A stretch of 64,000 nt of DNA from Gammaproteobacteria bacterium (GTDB lineage: Bacteria > Pseudomonadota > Gammaproteobacteria > S012-40): assembly GCA_029881255.1 (NCBI GenBank), contig JAOUMY010000012.1, positions 62,001 through 126,000 of the forward strand. The letters are read 5' to 3'. Below are positions 46,736 to 56,055 of this stretch, in pieces. Made by a program: the position numbers and the translations under genes. The stretch's first letter is position 1; every line of letters starts with the position of its first letter. The notes under the pieces are model-generated. The model had not been told where the DNA came from, did no database searches, and was given only the letters and a program-made list of their open reading frames with translations.

Positions 46736-47944
46736 TTAACCTTTGTGATGCGGGTTTGCTGCGGCGTCCGATAAATCAGCGGGCAGGAATTTTAGCAATT
46801 TCACGCCTATGCTCACAATCAGACCGGCAATTGCGACGCCACCAATTCCGAGCAGAGTTTCAGGCAAACTTGGAGAATAGCTGCCAACAACACCGTCAAA
46901 GAAACTGCTAGAGATGTTGTACTCTGGGAAAATTTCCAAAGGTACCGCTTGGCCGCCAATGATGATGACATACATTTGCGCAATTCCGCCGATCAACACA
47001 AGCACTGCGGCGTATCCCAGTGACTTTGCCGATTCTTTCAATTGTGGACTATAAATGATTGCGAGAGGAATCAGGCTGCCTAGGACAATTTGCACGCCCC
47101 AGAACAATAACGTGTAGATTCCACCATCACGTAGTATAAACGCCTCTACGTCGCCGTGTTCTGCAGCATATAAGTTCGTCAGGTGATATATGGACACCAT
47201 CAGTAGTACGCCGGCAATGAAAACGCCGAGTAATCTGCGTAGACGACCCAATACATAATTACCTAAAGGACGTCCGCTCCATTTGTATGAGGCCATGAGT
47301 ACGAGTACGAATACCGCTAGACCGAATGAGAAAGACATAACGATAAACATCGGTGCCATGATCGCTGCATCATAGGCCTGGCGTGCAACCAGAAAACCAA
47401 AGATGGAACCAGTACCTGTGGTCAGTATCAGCCGCCAAACAAAGGCAACGAGACCGGCGGTCTTACTGTGCTTCTTGTATTGACCTTCCATCATCATCCA
47501 CAAATAGACGAAGACGATGGCCATAAAACCGTTGTAGAGAATAATGTTCCAGGCGAATATCGATTTGAAATTGTAGTGAGTCATGGCGACGATGAGTCGA
47601 TCGGGACGACCGAGATCGAGTACCAGAACAATCAAACCACCGGCAAGCAATGCCATGGCTAAAAGCCCGGATAAAGGCGCCAGAGGTTTATAGGCTGTTT
47701 TACCAAATACTGAAGAGATCGAGGCAACATTGAGCGCGCCAGACGCAGCGACAATCAGGAATACAGCAAATACGTGTGGCATGCCCCAGACGATCTGGTT
47801 ATTCATACCGGTAACAATGTGGCCGTTGTGTTCCATGTAGTAGGCGGAACCTAAGCCTAACAAAAGCAAGGCAGCCAAAGCGCCTATCAGAAAAAAGTAC
47901 TCTCCGCTCTTACCTTCGATTTCCAGGAAATTAACTTTCTTCAT
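46736..47944 (-). CDS. dsrP: DsrP, NrfD-family quinone-interacting membrane subunit
   Basis: A 402-aa polytopic protein with about ten membrane helices, NrfD/PsrC-like. It is the membrane anchor of the DsrJOP module and exchanges electrons with the quinone pool. It begins 3 bp after dsrO. The last 25 residues are cytoplasmic and polar. Confidence 0.93.
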   Translation of the reverse strand: MKKVNFLEIEGKSGEYFFLIGALAALLLLGLGSAYYMEHNGHIVTGMNNQIVWGMPHVFAVFLIVAASGALNVASISSVFGKTAYKPLAPLSGLLAMALLAGGLIVLVLDLGRPDRLIVAMTHYNFKSIFAWNIILYNGFMAIVFVYLWMMMEGQYKKHSKTAGLVAFVWRLILTTGTGSIFGFLVARQAYDAAIMAPMFIVMSFSFGLAVFVLVLMASYKWSGRPLGNYVLGRLRRLLGVFIAGVLLMVSIYHLTNLYAAEHGDVEAFILRDGGIYTLLFWGVQIVLGSLIPLAIIYSPQLKESAKSLGYAAVLVLIGGIAQMYVIIIGGQAVPLEIFPEYNISSSFFDGVVGSYSPSLPETLLGIGGVAIAGLIVSIGVKLLKFLPADLSDAAANPHHKG

Positions 47945-47947
47945 CCC

Positions 47948-48691
47948 TTATATGCCTTCGTATCTGACACCAGTGTTGAGTTTCAAATCCGCACGTACCT
48001 GACGTGAGGGGTATTCTTTTAAACGCTTGCTGATCGCGCTGTTCGGATCATTCAGATCACCAAACATGATGGCTTGTTCTTTACAGCTTTCGACACAAGC
48101 CGGCATTTCGCCTTTGTCGACACGATGGACACACATCGTACAACTTTCGACAGTACCCATACCGCGCGGCATGTAAGCGTCTTCGTGATCCACAATTTCG
48201 TGTACAAATGAACGTGCCTTGTAAGGGCAGGCCATCATGCAATAACGGCAGCCGATACAGATATGTTTGTCGACGAGAACGATACCATCGGCACGTTTCA
48301 TAGACGCGCCAGTCGGGCAAACATCCACACAAGGTGGTTCGGCGCAATGTTGACACATCATAGGCAGTGAAGCCTGGTGACCGGTGGTCTTATGTGTCAG
48401 GTTGACTTTGCGTATCCATTGCGGCTTTTGTGCTAGTGGAGCGGTGTCATTTGCCCAGCCGTTTTCTTTGGCGCAGGCAGAAACACAATCATCACAACCG
48501 GTTTTGCATTTATTGGAATCGATTAACATGCCCCAGCGAACATCTCGCGATGCTGCTTCAGAAGGAGAACGGGCCTGTGCGACCTCGAACATCATTACGC
48601 CGGGAGCGAGGGTCACCCCGGCAGCCGCTGCACTGACCGCGAGAAAACGACGGCGTTGCAAATTAGGGCTTTGTTCGTCAGATGTACTCAT
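47948..48691 (-). CDS. dsrO: DsrO, periplasmic iron-sulfur subunit with Tat signal
   Basis: A 247-aa ferredoxin-like protein with a twin-arginine signal (QRRRFLAVSAAAAGV). Cys clusters for several [4Fe-4S] centres are visible: CKTGCDDCVSAC, CQHCAEPPCVDVCPTGA, CIGCRYCMMACPYKA, CTMCVHRVDKG. It connects the haem protein DsrJ to DsrP. It lies 2 bp after dsrJ and 3 bp before dsrP. Confidence 0.94.
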   Translation of the reverse strand: MSTSDEQSPNLQRRRFLAVSAAAAGVTLAPGVMMFEVAQARSPSEAASRDVRWGMLIDSNKCKTGCDDCVSACAKENGWANDTAPLAQKPQWIRKVNLTHKTTGHQASLPMMCQHCAEPPCVDVCPTGASMKRADGIVLVDKHICIGCRYCMMACPYKARSFVHEIVDHEDAYMPRGMGTVESCTMCVHRVDKGEMPACVESCKEQAIMFGDLNDPNSAISKRLKEYPSRQVRADLKLNTGVRYEGI

Positions 48692-48693
48692 GC

Positions 48694-49110
48694 CTATGGA
48701 TTCCTCTGACTGACTTGTTGTTGAGGTTTAGAGTTGTGGCAACCAAAACAATCGATCTTGACTGCCGCATAACTATGACAACTATTACAAAAATGTTTTT
48801 CACTTTTGACACTAACAAACGTACCGTCACTGTCTTTCACGGCGTGGCATGAGAGACAGCCTTGTAGGCTATGCTTTACTGTGCGTATACCTTCGCGCAA
48901 GGTATCGTCGCGTTGGTGCTTGAGTAATTCCATATGATTACGACGCATGAAACCCGTCTCTTCGACACATTGTTCGCCCTTAATGGCTTTCGGCACATCA
49001 GGCTTAGGCACATCTGCTTGAACCAAAGAAACAGAGAATGCGGCAAGCAGCAACGCGCTTATGAGGTAGGGGTATAACCGCAATTGCTTCTTAACCGCAT
49101 TCTGTTTCAT
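48694..49110 (-). CDS. dsrJ: DsrJ, triheme cytochrome c
   Basis: A 138-aa periplasmic cytochrome. ATG 49110 gives an N-terminal signal or anchor (residues about 12-32). Three haem sites are visible: CLSCH, CNSCH and CFGCH. A Cys in GEQCVEE upstream may correspond to the unusual His/Cys-ligated haem of DsrJ. The frame is open further upstream into dsrL, but that extension has no signal peptide. The gene starts 13 bp after the dsrL stop. Confidence 0.92.
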   Translation of the reverse strand: MKQNAVKKQLRLYPYLISALLLAAFSVSLVQADVPKPDVPKAIKGEQCVEETGFMRRNHMELLKHQRDDTLREGIRTVKHSLQGCLSCHAVKDSDGTFVSVKSEKHFCNSCHSYAAVKIDCFGCHNSKPQQQVSQRNP

Positions 49111-49123
49111 TTTTGAACCCCTA

Positions 49124-51067
49124 TTACTCACCAAGACCCATATCGATGTAACCAGTAGGGCACACATCGGCACAGATATGACATCCGATACAACGGTTGT
49201 AGTCGGTGTAAACATAACGACCAGTGGTCGATTGTTTTCTTGGCGTCTTCTTGACCGCATCCTGAGGGCAGTAGACAACGCAGTTGTCACACTCGAAGCA
49301 CATACCACAGCTCATGCAACGTTCTGCTTCTTTCTTGGCATCTTCTTCAGTTAAACAAACGATACGTTCCTTGAAGTGACCCAAGACTTCGTCAGCGTGT
49401 ACGTCTTTGTGATCACGTAGTACGCGCGGCGTAAAAGCAAAGTGACCAAGGAACAGTTTGTTCGATTTGATGACTTCTTTCTCTGAACGGTCTTCATAAT
49501 TGTGTACGGCGAAGTCCATATCGGAAGTACCGCGAACTTCTCCTGGCGTGTAGTCGCTAGGCGCCAATTCGGTTTCACGCAACTTGGCGAGCAGATTGAA
49601 ATGATGAACATCAACTTTAGGACGCTTATCAAATTCGGAAACGCCGCTCAGGTAATCGTTAATACTATCGACAGCAATTGATGCTTGACCGATTGCTGTA
49701 GTTAGTAGGTGAGGGCGGATGATATCGCCAGCCACGAAGTGGCCTTTCTTGCCTTTAACCTGATAGTTGCCATCGGCATCAATCAAACCACGGCCGTTAT
49801 TTAGCTCGTCGATACCCTCGAATTCACCGGTCTGACCGATGGCTGCAACAATCAGCTCAGCCTCAAGTACACGTTCGGTTCCTTCTATTTTTTTATGGGT
49901 TTTTTCATCAAAATCGGCAACTTTTAGACCAATCGCACGACCGTCGTCACCGAGTACTACTTCGACAGGGTCAACACAACCAACGATTTCCACACCTTCA
50001 CGCAGCGCGTCTTGTACCTCATGCTCTGCTGCAGTCATGTTGCTGACCGGGTGACGTGAGATCAACGTAACATCGGCACCTTGTTTGTTGGCAGCTGAGA
50101 CAACATCTTGAGCTGTGTGACCAAGTACAACGTACTCAGGACGCTGCTTCGGATCTTTCGGCGTAATGTTACCGATACGACGGGCAACAGAGGCAACGTC
50201 AATAGACGTATCACCACCACCTACAACCACAACCTTACCAGTTACGTGATCAAGTCGGCCTTCGTTAAACGCAGAGAGGAAGGCAACACCTGTAATACAG
50301 TTGTCAGCCTCTGCACCGGGAATAGGCAGAGGACGACCTGCTTGTGCGCCGAGCGCCCATAGTACCGCATCAAATTCTTTCTCAACATCGGCCATGGATA
50401 CATCTTTACCGACGCGGACGTTAAGACGAGTTTCGACGCCCATCTCCAAAATACGGTTGATTTCGCCATCGAGTACATCACGTGGTGTACGATAGCCAGG
50501 AATGCCGTAACGCATCATGCCACCGAGTTCTGAGTGGTCGTCGAAAATGGTAGCACCGTGACCTAAACGACGCAGTTGGTAAGCCGCTGCGAGACCAGCA
50601 GGGCCGCCACCGATAATAGCCACTTTCTTACCCGTGTCCGCACCCGGGGCGTCAAATTTGAAGCCTTCAGTTAGCGCGGTGTCACCAATATACTGCTCAA
50701 CAGCGTTAATGCCGACATAGTCTTCAACCTCGTTACGGTTACAGCCGTCCTGACATGGCGCAGGACATACGCGACCCATAATAGAAGGGAAGGGATTGGC
50801 ATTGGTTGAACGACGGAAGGCATATTCTTGCATGCTCACGTCTTTGGGGGGCTTTTCCATACCGCGAACGATATCTAACCAACCACGAATATCTTCACCC
50901 GCGGGACAACTGCCCTGGCAAGGCGGTGTACGGTGAACATAGGTAGGACACTTGTGTGACCAGCCCGCTTGAAATATATGCTCGTCCCATGCTTCTGGCT
51001 CAAAATCGCCATCCTCATAGCGACGGAAGGTCAACTTGTGGTTTACATCGTTTTTAGAAACTGCCAT
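49124..51067 (-). CDS. dsrL: DsrL, NAD(P)H:acceptor iron-sulfur flavoprotein
   Basis: A 647-aa GltD-like oxidoreductase, in sulfur oxidisers the redox partner of DsrAB. N-terminal Cys motifs (RTPPCQGSCPAGED; CPAPCQDGCNRNEV) are followed by FAD (IIGGGPAGLAAAYQL) and NAD(P) (VVVGGGDTSIDVASVARR) folds. A C-terminal two-cluster ferredoxin domain ends the protein (CMSCGMCFECDNC; CIGCHICADVCPTGYID). The C-terminal ferredoxin is typical of DsrL. Its presence with dsrEFH indicates the oxidative direction. Confidence 0.95.
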   Translation of the reverse strand: MAVSKNDVNHKLTFRRYEDGDFEPEAWDEHIFQAGWSHKCPTYVHRTPPCQGSCPAGEDIRGWLDIVRGMEKPPKDVSMQEYAFRRSTNANPFPSIMGRVCPAPCQDGCNRNEVEDYVGINAVEQYIGDTALTEGFKFDAPGADTGKKVAIIGGGPAGLAAAYQLRRLGHGATIFDDHSELGGMMRYGIPGYRTPRDVLDGEINRILEMGVETRLNVRVGKDVSMADVEKEFDAVLWALGAQAGRPLPIPGAEADNCITGVAFLSAFNEGRLDHVTGKVVVVGGGDTSIDVASVARRIGNITPKDPKQRPEYVVLGHTAQDVVSAANKQGADVTLISRHPVSNMTAAEHEVQDALREGVEIVGCVDPVEVVLGDDGRAIGLKVADFDEKTHKKIEGTERVLEAELIVAAIGQTGEFEGIDELNNGRGLIDADGNYQVKGKKGHFVAGDIIRPHLLTTAIGQASIAVDSINDYLSGVSEFDKRPKVDVHHFNLLAKLRETELAPSDYTPGEVRGTSDMDFAVHNYEDRSEKEVIKSNKLFLGHFAFTPRVLRDHKDVHADEVLGHFKERIVCLTEEDAKKEAERCMSCGMCFECDNCVVYCPQDAVKKTPRKQSTTGRYVYTDYNRCIGCHICADVCPTGYIDMGLGE

Positions 51068-51101
51068 GCCTTTTCTCCCAGTCTATAACTCAAACGAGCA
51101 A

Positions 51102-52601
51102 TTAAAATTGTTTATCACCAAGTACAATGGCATCGCCGACCAGCTGATGCACACTGACGATCATATCCATTGGTAAACCGTAGAACGGTGTTACCTTGCT
51201 GAACTGTGCTTTACATATGGCACAGATAGCGGCCACATTGGTTACACCGTGATTCTCGACCACGTCCTTCAGTGCTTCCATACGTGGAAGTGCACCTTTG
51301 ACGCGTAGTTCCATCAAGTCGTCGGTCAACAGTCCGCCGCCACCACCACAACAATAGGTTTTGTCATGAGTGGTATCCGGATTCATTTCCACGTAGTGAT
51401 TGCATGCCGCTTTAATAACTGCACGCGGAATTATAAATTGTCCGCCTGGCATATTTCCCATGCTGGTTGCGCGTGCAACATTACAGGAATCGTGGAAAGT
51501 GATGACACGATGATCGTTGGCTTCTTTATCTAGAGTGATAGCACCGCGCTGTATCAAGTCGTAGGTGAATTCACAGATGTGCTGCGGTACAGGATAGCGC
51601 TTATCGAGAAAATCGAAAGGTCCTATCAATGTATTCCAGAAGCTATAAGCAACGCGCCACGCATGACCACATTCGCCAACGATAATTCGCTTAACGCCAA
51701 GCTCTTCGGCGGCCCGACGAATACGTGAGGCTACTTGTTGCATCTGATCATAGCTGCCGATGAACATACCGAAGTTTGCTGCTTCAGAGGCATGTGAACT
51801 CAACGTCCAGCTAATACCTGCCTGATGGAAAACCTTAGCATAACCCATCAAACCGTCGATATGTGGTTCCGCAAAAAAATCTGCGGATGGCGTCACCAGA
51901 AGTATATCTGCGCCTTTTTGATCGATGGGAATACGAACCGCGACGCCGGTATCTTCTTCCATGTCTTCTTCAAGACCTTCCAGCGTGTTGATCAAGGCAG
52001 GCTTGGGTAAACCTAGATTGTTGCCGACGGTCTTAACCTTACCAATGATTTCGTTGCAGTATTTTTGGCCTTTTCCGACGTGATCCATGATCTCTCGGGC
52101 TGCCATGGAAATTTCAGCAGTATCGATGCCGTATGGACAGAACACGGAACAACGGCGGCACTGTGAACACTGATGAAAATATTTATACCAGTCCTCAAGC
52201 ACTTCTTCGGTGAGATCTTCTGCACCGACCAGTTTGGGGAAATATTTACCGGCAAAGGTGAAATAACGACGGTAGACTTTACGCAACAAATCCTGTCGCG
52301 CTACCGGCATATTTTTCGGATCAGCGGTGCCCTGGAAATAATGGCACTTGTCGGTACATGCACCGCACTTAACGCAGCTGTCGAGATAAACTTTTAGTGA
52401 ACGATATTTGGTTAGAAGCTCGCCCATTTTTTCAATGGCTTTTTCTTTCCAGTCTTCCACTAACTCACCCGGAAATCCCAGTGGTTCCTGATGCTCAGGC
52501 TTCGCCACAAATGGACTGCTATGCGACATACTGTCAACCTTAAGCAAAGGTATAACTGGGTATTCGCGCAGTTTCGGGGTTTCAAATTCGACTTTGGCCA
52601 C
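51102..52601 (-). CDS. dsrK: DsrK, HdrD-like iron-sulfur protein
   Basis: A 499-aa cytoplasm-facing subunit of DsrMKJOP that handles the DsrC thiol/disulfide. Two [4Fe-4S] motifs (CVKCGACTDKCHYF; CSQCRRCSVFCPYGID) precede the CCG domain region (HDSCNVARATSMGNMPG; YCCGGGGGLLTDDL), which holds the catalytic heterodisulfide-type cluster. It lies 23 bp after dsrM and 34 bp before dsrL. Confidence 0.94.
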   Translation of the reverse strand: MAKVEFETPKLREYPVIPLLKVDSMSHSSPFVAKPEHQEPLGFPGELVEDWKEKAIEKMGELLTKYRSLKVYLDSCVKCGACTDKCHYFQGTADPKNMPVARQDLLRKVYRRYFTFAGKYFPKLVGAEDLTEEVLEDWYKYFHQCSQCRRCSVFCPYGIDTAEISMAAREIMDHVGKGQKYCNEIIGKVKTVGNNLGLPKPALINTLEGLEEDMEEDTGVAVRIPIDQKGADILLVTPSADFFAEPHIDGLMGYAKVFHQAGISWTLSSHASEAANFGMFIGSYDQMQQVASRIRRAAEELGVKRIIVGECGHAWRVAYSFWNTLIGPFDFLDKRYPVPQHICEFTYDLIQRGAITLDKEANDHRVITFHDSCNVARATSMGNMPGGQFIIPRAVIKAACNHYVEMNPDTTHDKTYCCGGGGGLLTDDLMELRVKGALPRMEALKDVVENHGVTNVAAICAICKAQFSKVTPFYGLPMDMIVSVHQLVGDAIVLGDKQF

Positions 52602-52624
52602 CTGTTAACTCCTCAGAAATTCGC

Positions 52625-53347
52625 CTACTTGCCTTCCATCTTCGCAGCCCAGGGTGCGATATGACGTTTTTCACGCGAATTATCGACCTGGTTACGGGAA
52701 GGGCTGAAGAATACACCTGGCGCATGTAACAGTTTGCTGATTGGAAATACCAGCAATAGTGTCGCCACCAACAGCAGGTGAACATATAAAATCGGATCTG
52801 AAGGTATAGGCTGAATTTCGAAGACCATCAGGCCCAGCATAAAACTCTTTACCGCCACGATATCGGTATGGGTGACGTATTTCATCGCTAGACCAGAAAG
52901 CGCAATAGCAACCAGTAATGCCAGCATTAAATGGTCAGATGGGCCAGAAATGTAACGGATACGCTCAACCACAACACGGCGTGCCCACAATGCCAGTAAC
53001 CCAGCGAGCATCGCGAATCCAGCATAGACGCCTATCCATTGAATCATTTCCACCCACCACCAGACAGGTTCCTGGAAATAGCGCAGATGACGCAAAACAA
53101 CAATCAGCATGCCAACATGAAACAGCCAGCCAAACAACCAGATCCATTTATTTGAACGGAAAAGGCTGTGAAAAATTGTTACTTCTTTAATTAAACGCAC
53201 CACTACGCCACTTCTTGTCATAGGGGCCGGCATAGTAGGAATCTTCAGTGGCGCGGGCGTTCTGGCGTAAACAGAAATACGATAAAGCACGCCTAGAATA
53301 AAAACAGCCGTCGCAAGGTAAAGGGCAATTGCTATAAATGCTGACAT
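52625..53347 (-). CDS. dsrM: DsrM, NarI-like membrane cytochrome b subunit
   Basis: A 240-aa membrane protein with five to six helices, related to the cytochrome b of nitrate reductase. It forms the quinone-linked module with DsrK. His residues in FHVGMLIVVLRHLR, in GPSDHLML and in VHLLLVATLL are candidate haem b ligands. It lies 61 bp after dsrC, a gap that contains a strong hairpin. Confidence 0.92.
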   Translation of the reverse strand: MSAFIAIALYLATAVFILGVLYRISVYARTPAPLKIPTMPAPMTRSGVVVRLIKEVTIFHSLFRSNKWIWLFGWLFHVGMLIVVLRHLRYFQEPVWWWVEMIQWIGVYAGFAMLAGLLALWARRVVVERIRYISGPSDHLMLALLVAIALSGLAMKYVTHTDIVAVKSFMLGLMVFEIQPIPSDPILYVHLLLVATLLLVFPISKLLHAPGVFFSPSRNQVDNSREKRHIAPWAAKMEGK

Positions 53348-53375
53348 AGACTCAATACTATTTAGTTTTCAGTTA

Positions 53376-53400
53376 AAGTGGCCGACCATGTCGGCCACTT
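53376..53400 (-). promoter_or_regulatory. dsrC: Strong hairpin between dsrC and dsrM
   Basis: A 10-bp perfect stem (AAGTGGCCGA / TCGGCCACTT) with a 5-nt loop starts 8 bp past the dsrC stop. Only a short U run follows on the transcript, so partial termination or 3'-end protection of a dsrC transcript is more likely than full termination. Confidence 0.65.
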
Positions 53401-53408
53401 ACACTTAT

Positions 53409-53741
53409 TTAGATACAGCCAGTAGGCTTAGGCAAACCAGCGATCTTACATGCCTGCTTAGCAGGTCCGTAAGGGAACAGTTCGTACAGATACTTGCTGT
53501 TTCCTTTTTCTTTGCCCAGCTTCTTACCAATTGCCTTGGTCAGAACACGAACCGCAGGAGCGATCTGGAATTCGTCATAGTATTCACGCAGGAAATTAAC
53601 AACTTCCCAATGGCTTTCAGTCATTTCAACATTTTCAGATTGAGCCAAAAGCGCTGCAGCTTCTTCACTCCAATCGTCCAGGTTGATCAAATAACCCTCT
53701 TCATCAGTCTCAAGAGACTTTCCACCTACCTCAATAGCCAT
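53409..53741 (-). CDS. dsrC: DsrC sulfur carrier
   Basis: A 110-aa protein that carries sulfur as a trisulfide/persulfide between DsrEFH, DsrAB and DsrK. The flexible C-terminal arm has both conserved cysteines, Cys98 and the penultimate Cys109, eleven residues apart (ACKIAGLPKPTGCI). This marks a true DsrC rather than a TusE-like protein with only the last Cys. A good AGGAG site precedes the start. It lies 37 bp from dsrH. Confidence 0.97.
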   Translation of the reverse strand: MAIEVGGKSLETDEEGYLINLDDWSEEAAALLAQSENVEMTESHWEVVNFLREYYDEFQIAPAVRVLTKAIGKKLGKEKGNSKYLYELFPYGPAKQACKIAGLPKPTGCI

Positions 53742-53778
53742 ATAAAAACTCCTCTACTTTCAGCGTTAATAATGGATT

Positions 53779-54084
53779 TTATAACCAGGACGTTGTTGAA
53801 TCGTGTTTTGCAACAAGTTCGACAAAGCCTGCATAATCGACCAATTCTATATTTTCCATGACCTTGCCTCGCACGCCACGTGCTTCAAGATCACCGGAAA
53901 GTGCATAGAAACTTACCGATGCCATGGCAGATTGGACGAGATCAGTTATTTTCGTACCGTTTAACGCTCCATAGACGCCATCTTCGATCAAAAGTATGGC
54001 GCTACCTGCCTTTGCATTTCGTATGCAGCTTTCGAGACTGTCTTTCTCGAAAGGTGATTTATTTACTGTGTGTAACATTGCCAT
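53779..54084 (-). CDS. dsrH: DsrH, sulfurtransferase subunit (TusB-like)
   Basis: A 101-aa subunit of the DsrE2F2H2 sulfurtransferase. The family fold is clear (AILLIEDGVYGAL) and the conserved Cys is at residue 20 (DSLESCIRNA), as in Allochromatium DsrH. It lies 10 bp after dsrF. Confidence 0.94.
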   Translation of the reverse strand: MAMLHTVNKSPFEKDSLESCIRNAKAGSAILLIEDGVYGALNGTKITDLVQSAMASVSFYALSGDLEARGVRGKVMENIELVDYAGFVELVAKHDSTTSWL

Positions 54085-54094
54085 CTAGTTCACC

Positions 54095-54502
54095 TCAGAA
54101 ACTCAGAACAACATCTTGGGTATCGATGATGTCAGCCATCTCTGCCGCAGAAACCAAGTGTATGGAATCTTTTTCTTCGTAATCGTCATCTTCATCTTCC
54201 CAAGTGAGATGCTGAAGATCCTCGATACTCAGACCGCGTGCCTCAAGAGATTCTTTTTCAACATAGATCTTTTTGATGTCGTAGTCGCCAAGGGCCTTAT
54301 AGGTTGGCGAGAAGTTTTTCATACCAACGCCATCGGTCTTTTGACCTTTGACTAATTGATAGACCCCATCACCCACGAACGCCAGGCTTACATCCTGATC
54401 GAATGCTGCGCCGATGAGTACAACTTCAAGCGACTCAAGAGCGTAAATGGTTCCGTAAGGCGCTTTGCGATTGAGATAAAGAAACTTTTTTATATCTGAC
54501 AT
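54095..54502 (-). CDS. dsrF: DsrF, sulfurtransferase subunit (TusC-like)
   Basis: A 135-aa structural subunit of DsrEFH (VVLIGAAFDQDVSLAFVGDGVYQLVKG). It contains no Cys at all, so it cannot carry sulfur itself, which fits a scaffold role. It lies 9 bp after dsrE. Confidence 0.94.
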   Translation of the reverse strand: MSDIKKFLYLNRKAPYGTIYALESLEVVLIGAAFDQDVSLAFVGDGVYQLVKGQKTDGVGMKNFSPTYKALGDYDIKKIYVEKESLEARGLSIEDLQHLTWEDEDDDYEEKDSIHLVSAAEMADIIDTQDVVLSF

Positions 54503-54511
54503 AGCAACACC

Positions 54512-54904
54512 TTAATCACCAAACGTGATCATACGATCGGACTGTATTCCTGCTTCGATCAACTGACCGAGACCGGAGATACGGAAACCTGGTGCGATAT
54601 TGTCCGCATCCAGACCCTGACGTTTCGCTTCGTTCTCATCCATGATACCGCGACGCTGAGCTGCTGCAATACACAACACCATATCGATGTTGTGTTTCTC
54701 TGCCAGTTCAGACCAGCGTTTCTGGATATTACGATCGTCTGTCGGTGGTACCGTCAGACGCGTGCCGTTGTTGACACCATCGTGATAAAAGAACACGCGA
54801 AATATTTCGTGGCCCGCCGCTAACGCTGCCGTACAAAAATTGTAGGCAGTGTCAGAGGCCTGGTGTGTATATGGGCCTTCGTTGATTAGTATTCCAAACT
54901 TCAT
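54512..54904 (-). CDS. dsrE: DsrE, sulfurtransferase catalytic subunit (TusD-like)
   Basis: A 130-aa subunit carrying the catalytic Cys78 (DMVLCIAAAQRRGIMDENEA), at the same number as in Allochromatium DsrE. It passes sulfur to DsrC. It lies 15 bp after dsrB. Confidence 0.95.
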   Translation of the reverse strand: MKFGILINEGPYTHQASDTAYNFCTAALAAGHEIFRVFFYHDGVNNGTRLTVPPTDDRNIQKRWSELAEKHNIDMVLCIAAAQRRGIMDENEAKRQGLDADNIAPGFRISGLGQLIEAGIQSDRMITFGD

Positions 54905-54919
54905 AAATGAATACCCCGC

Positions 54920-55993
54920 TTAGAAACGGATGTGCGTAGAAGCATTCAAGCTGGTACGCGCACCGCGCCAGTTGTCGATATGGAACTTGGTGAACGGCAG
55001 TTCAGTCAGTTCGAAGAAACGCGGCCAACCGATACGCTCAATCCAATCACCAACGCGTTCCCAATCACGGGCATCTCCCTTATACACATGCAGAATCTTC
55101 TTAACGATTTCTGCAGCTTCTGGCCAACGTGGTGCGTTGTTTGGAATATCCGCTGCAACAAGTTTGTGGAACATAGGCTTGCTACGAGCATTAGAGTGCT
55201 TACCACCAACCCAGATTGCCAGCTTCGAGTGTTCTGGATCGTTGATCTGCATCGGAGGGCAAGGTGGATAACATGCGCCACAGCAGATACATTTCTTCTC
55301 ATCGACTTCCAGAGAAGGTTTGCCGTTAACCATGGCCGGACGAATCGCGGCAACTGGGCAACGCGCAACAACGGAAGGACGTTCACACACATTGGCAACC
55401 AAATCATGATTAATCTTAGGTGGCTTGGTGTGCTGCACGTTGATCGCGATATCACCTTGACCGCCACAGTTGATCTGACAGCAGGAAGTCGTGATGTGTA
55501 CGCGGTTAGGCATACGTTCGTTGATGAATTCATCATGCAACTCATCCATCAGCGCCTTAACAACGCCGGAAGCGTCAGTGCCTGGAATGTCGCAATGCAA
55601 CCAACCCTGAGTGTGGGCAATCATGGTCACAGAGTTACCGGTACCACCAACGGGGAAGCCTTCTTTGTTAAGTGCTTCGATCAGAGGCGCTACTTTGCTT
55701 TCTTCGCTAACCATATATTCGATGTTTGAACGGATAGTGAAGCGTACATATCCATCAGCAAATTTGTCGGCTATATCAGCCAGCTTACGGATGGTGAAAA
55801 CGTCCATCTGACGCTGCGTTCCGGCACGAACTGTCCAAACTTCTGCGCCACTTTTTGATACGTGGTGCAGAACACCCGGACGAGGGCGGTCATGGTATTT
55901 CCAGTTACCGAAGTTGTCCTTCAGTACGGGATGCATAAAGGGAAACGGATCTGGAACTCCGGTTTCGTCCGGCATACGTGGTGCTTGAGACAT
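54920..55993 (-). CDS. dsrB: DsrB, dissimilatory sulfite reductase beta subunit
   Basis: A 357-aa subunit of the cytoplasmic alpha2-beta2 sulfite reductase, which works in reverse in sulfur oxidisers. The sirohaem/[4Fe-4S] region (TTSCCQINCGGQGDIAINV; CERPSVVARCPVAAIRP) and the inserted ferredoxin (CICCGACYPPCPPMQIND) are present. A terminator-like hairpin precedes it. Confidence 0.96.
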   Translation of the reverse strand: MSQAPRMPDETGVPDPFPFMHPVLKDNFGNWKYHDRPRPGVLHHVSKSGAEVWTVRAGTQRQMDVFTIRKLADIADKFADGYVRFTIRSNIEYMVSEESKVAPLIEALNKEGFPVGGTGNSVTMIAHTQGWLHCDIPGTDASGVVKALMDELHDEFINERMPNRVHITTSCCQINCGGQGDIAINVQHTKPPKINHDLVANVCERPSVVARCPVAAIRPAMVNGKPSLEVDEKKCICCGACYPPCPPMQINDPEHSKLAIWVGGKHSNARSKPMFHKLVAADIPNNAPRWPEAAEIVKKILHVYKGDARDWERVGDWIERIGWPRFFELTELPFTKFHIDNWRGARTSLNASTHIRF

Positions 55994-56027
55994 TATTTCT
56001 CTCCCAAAAAATTATGAATTACTGCAC

Positions 56028-56055
56028 AAAAAAACGCGGGGGATTAACCCGCGTT
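56028..56055 (-). terminator. dsrA: Terminator-like hairpin at the dsrA stop, before dsrB
   Basis: Read on the minus strand, AACGCGGG pairs perfectly with CCCGCGTT around a 7-nt loop that contains the dsrA stop codon, and five or more further T residues follow. It has every visible property of an intrinsic terminator yet lies between two subunits of one enzyme, with a 50-bp gap. Partial read-through or mRNA processing is the likely outcome. Confidence 0.75.

Noticed and set aside
49111-49308. Longer DsrJ starting inside dsrL
   Set aside because: The extra 66 residues have no signal sequence and overlap the conserved dsrL ferredoxin coding; ATG 49110 gives a proper N-terminal anchor.
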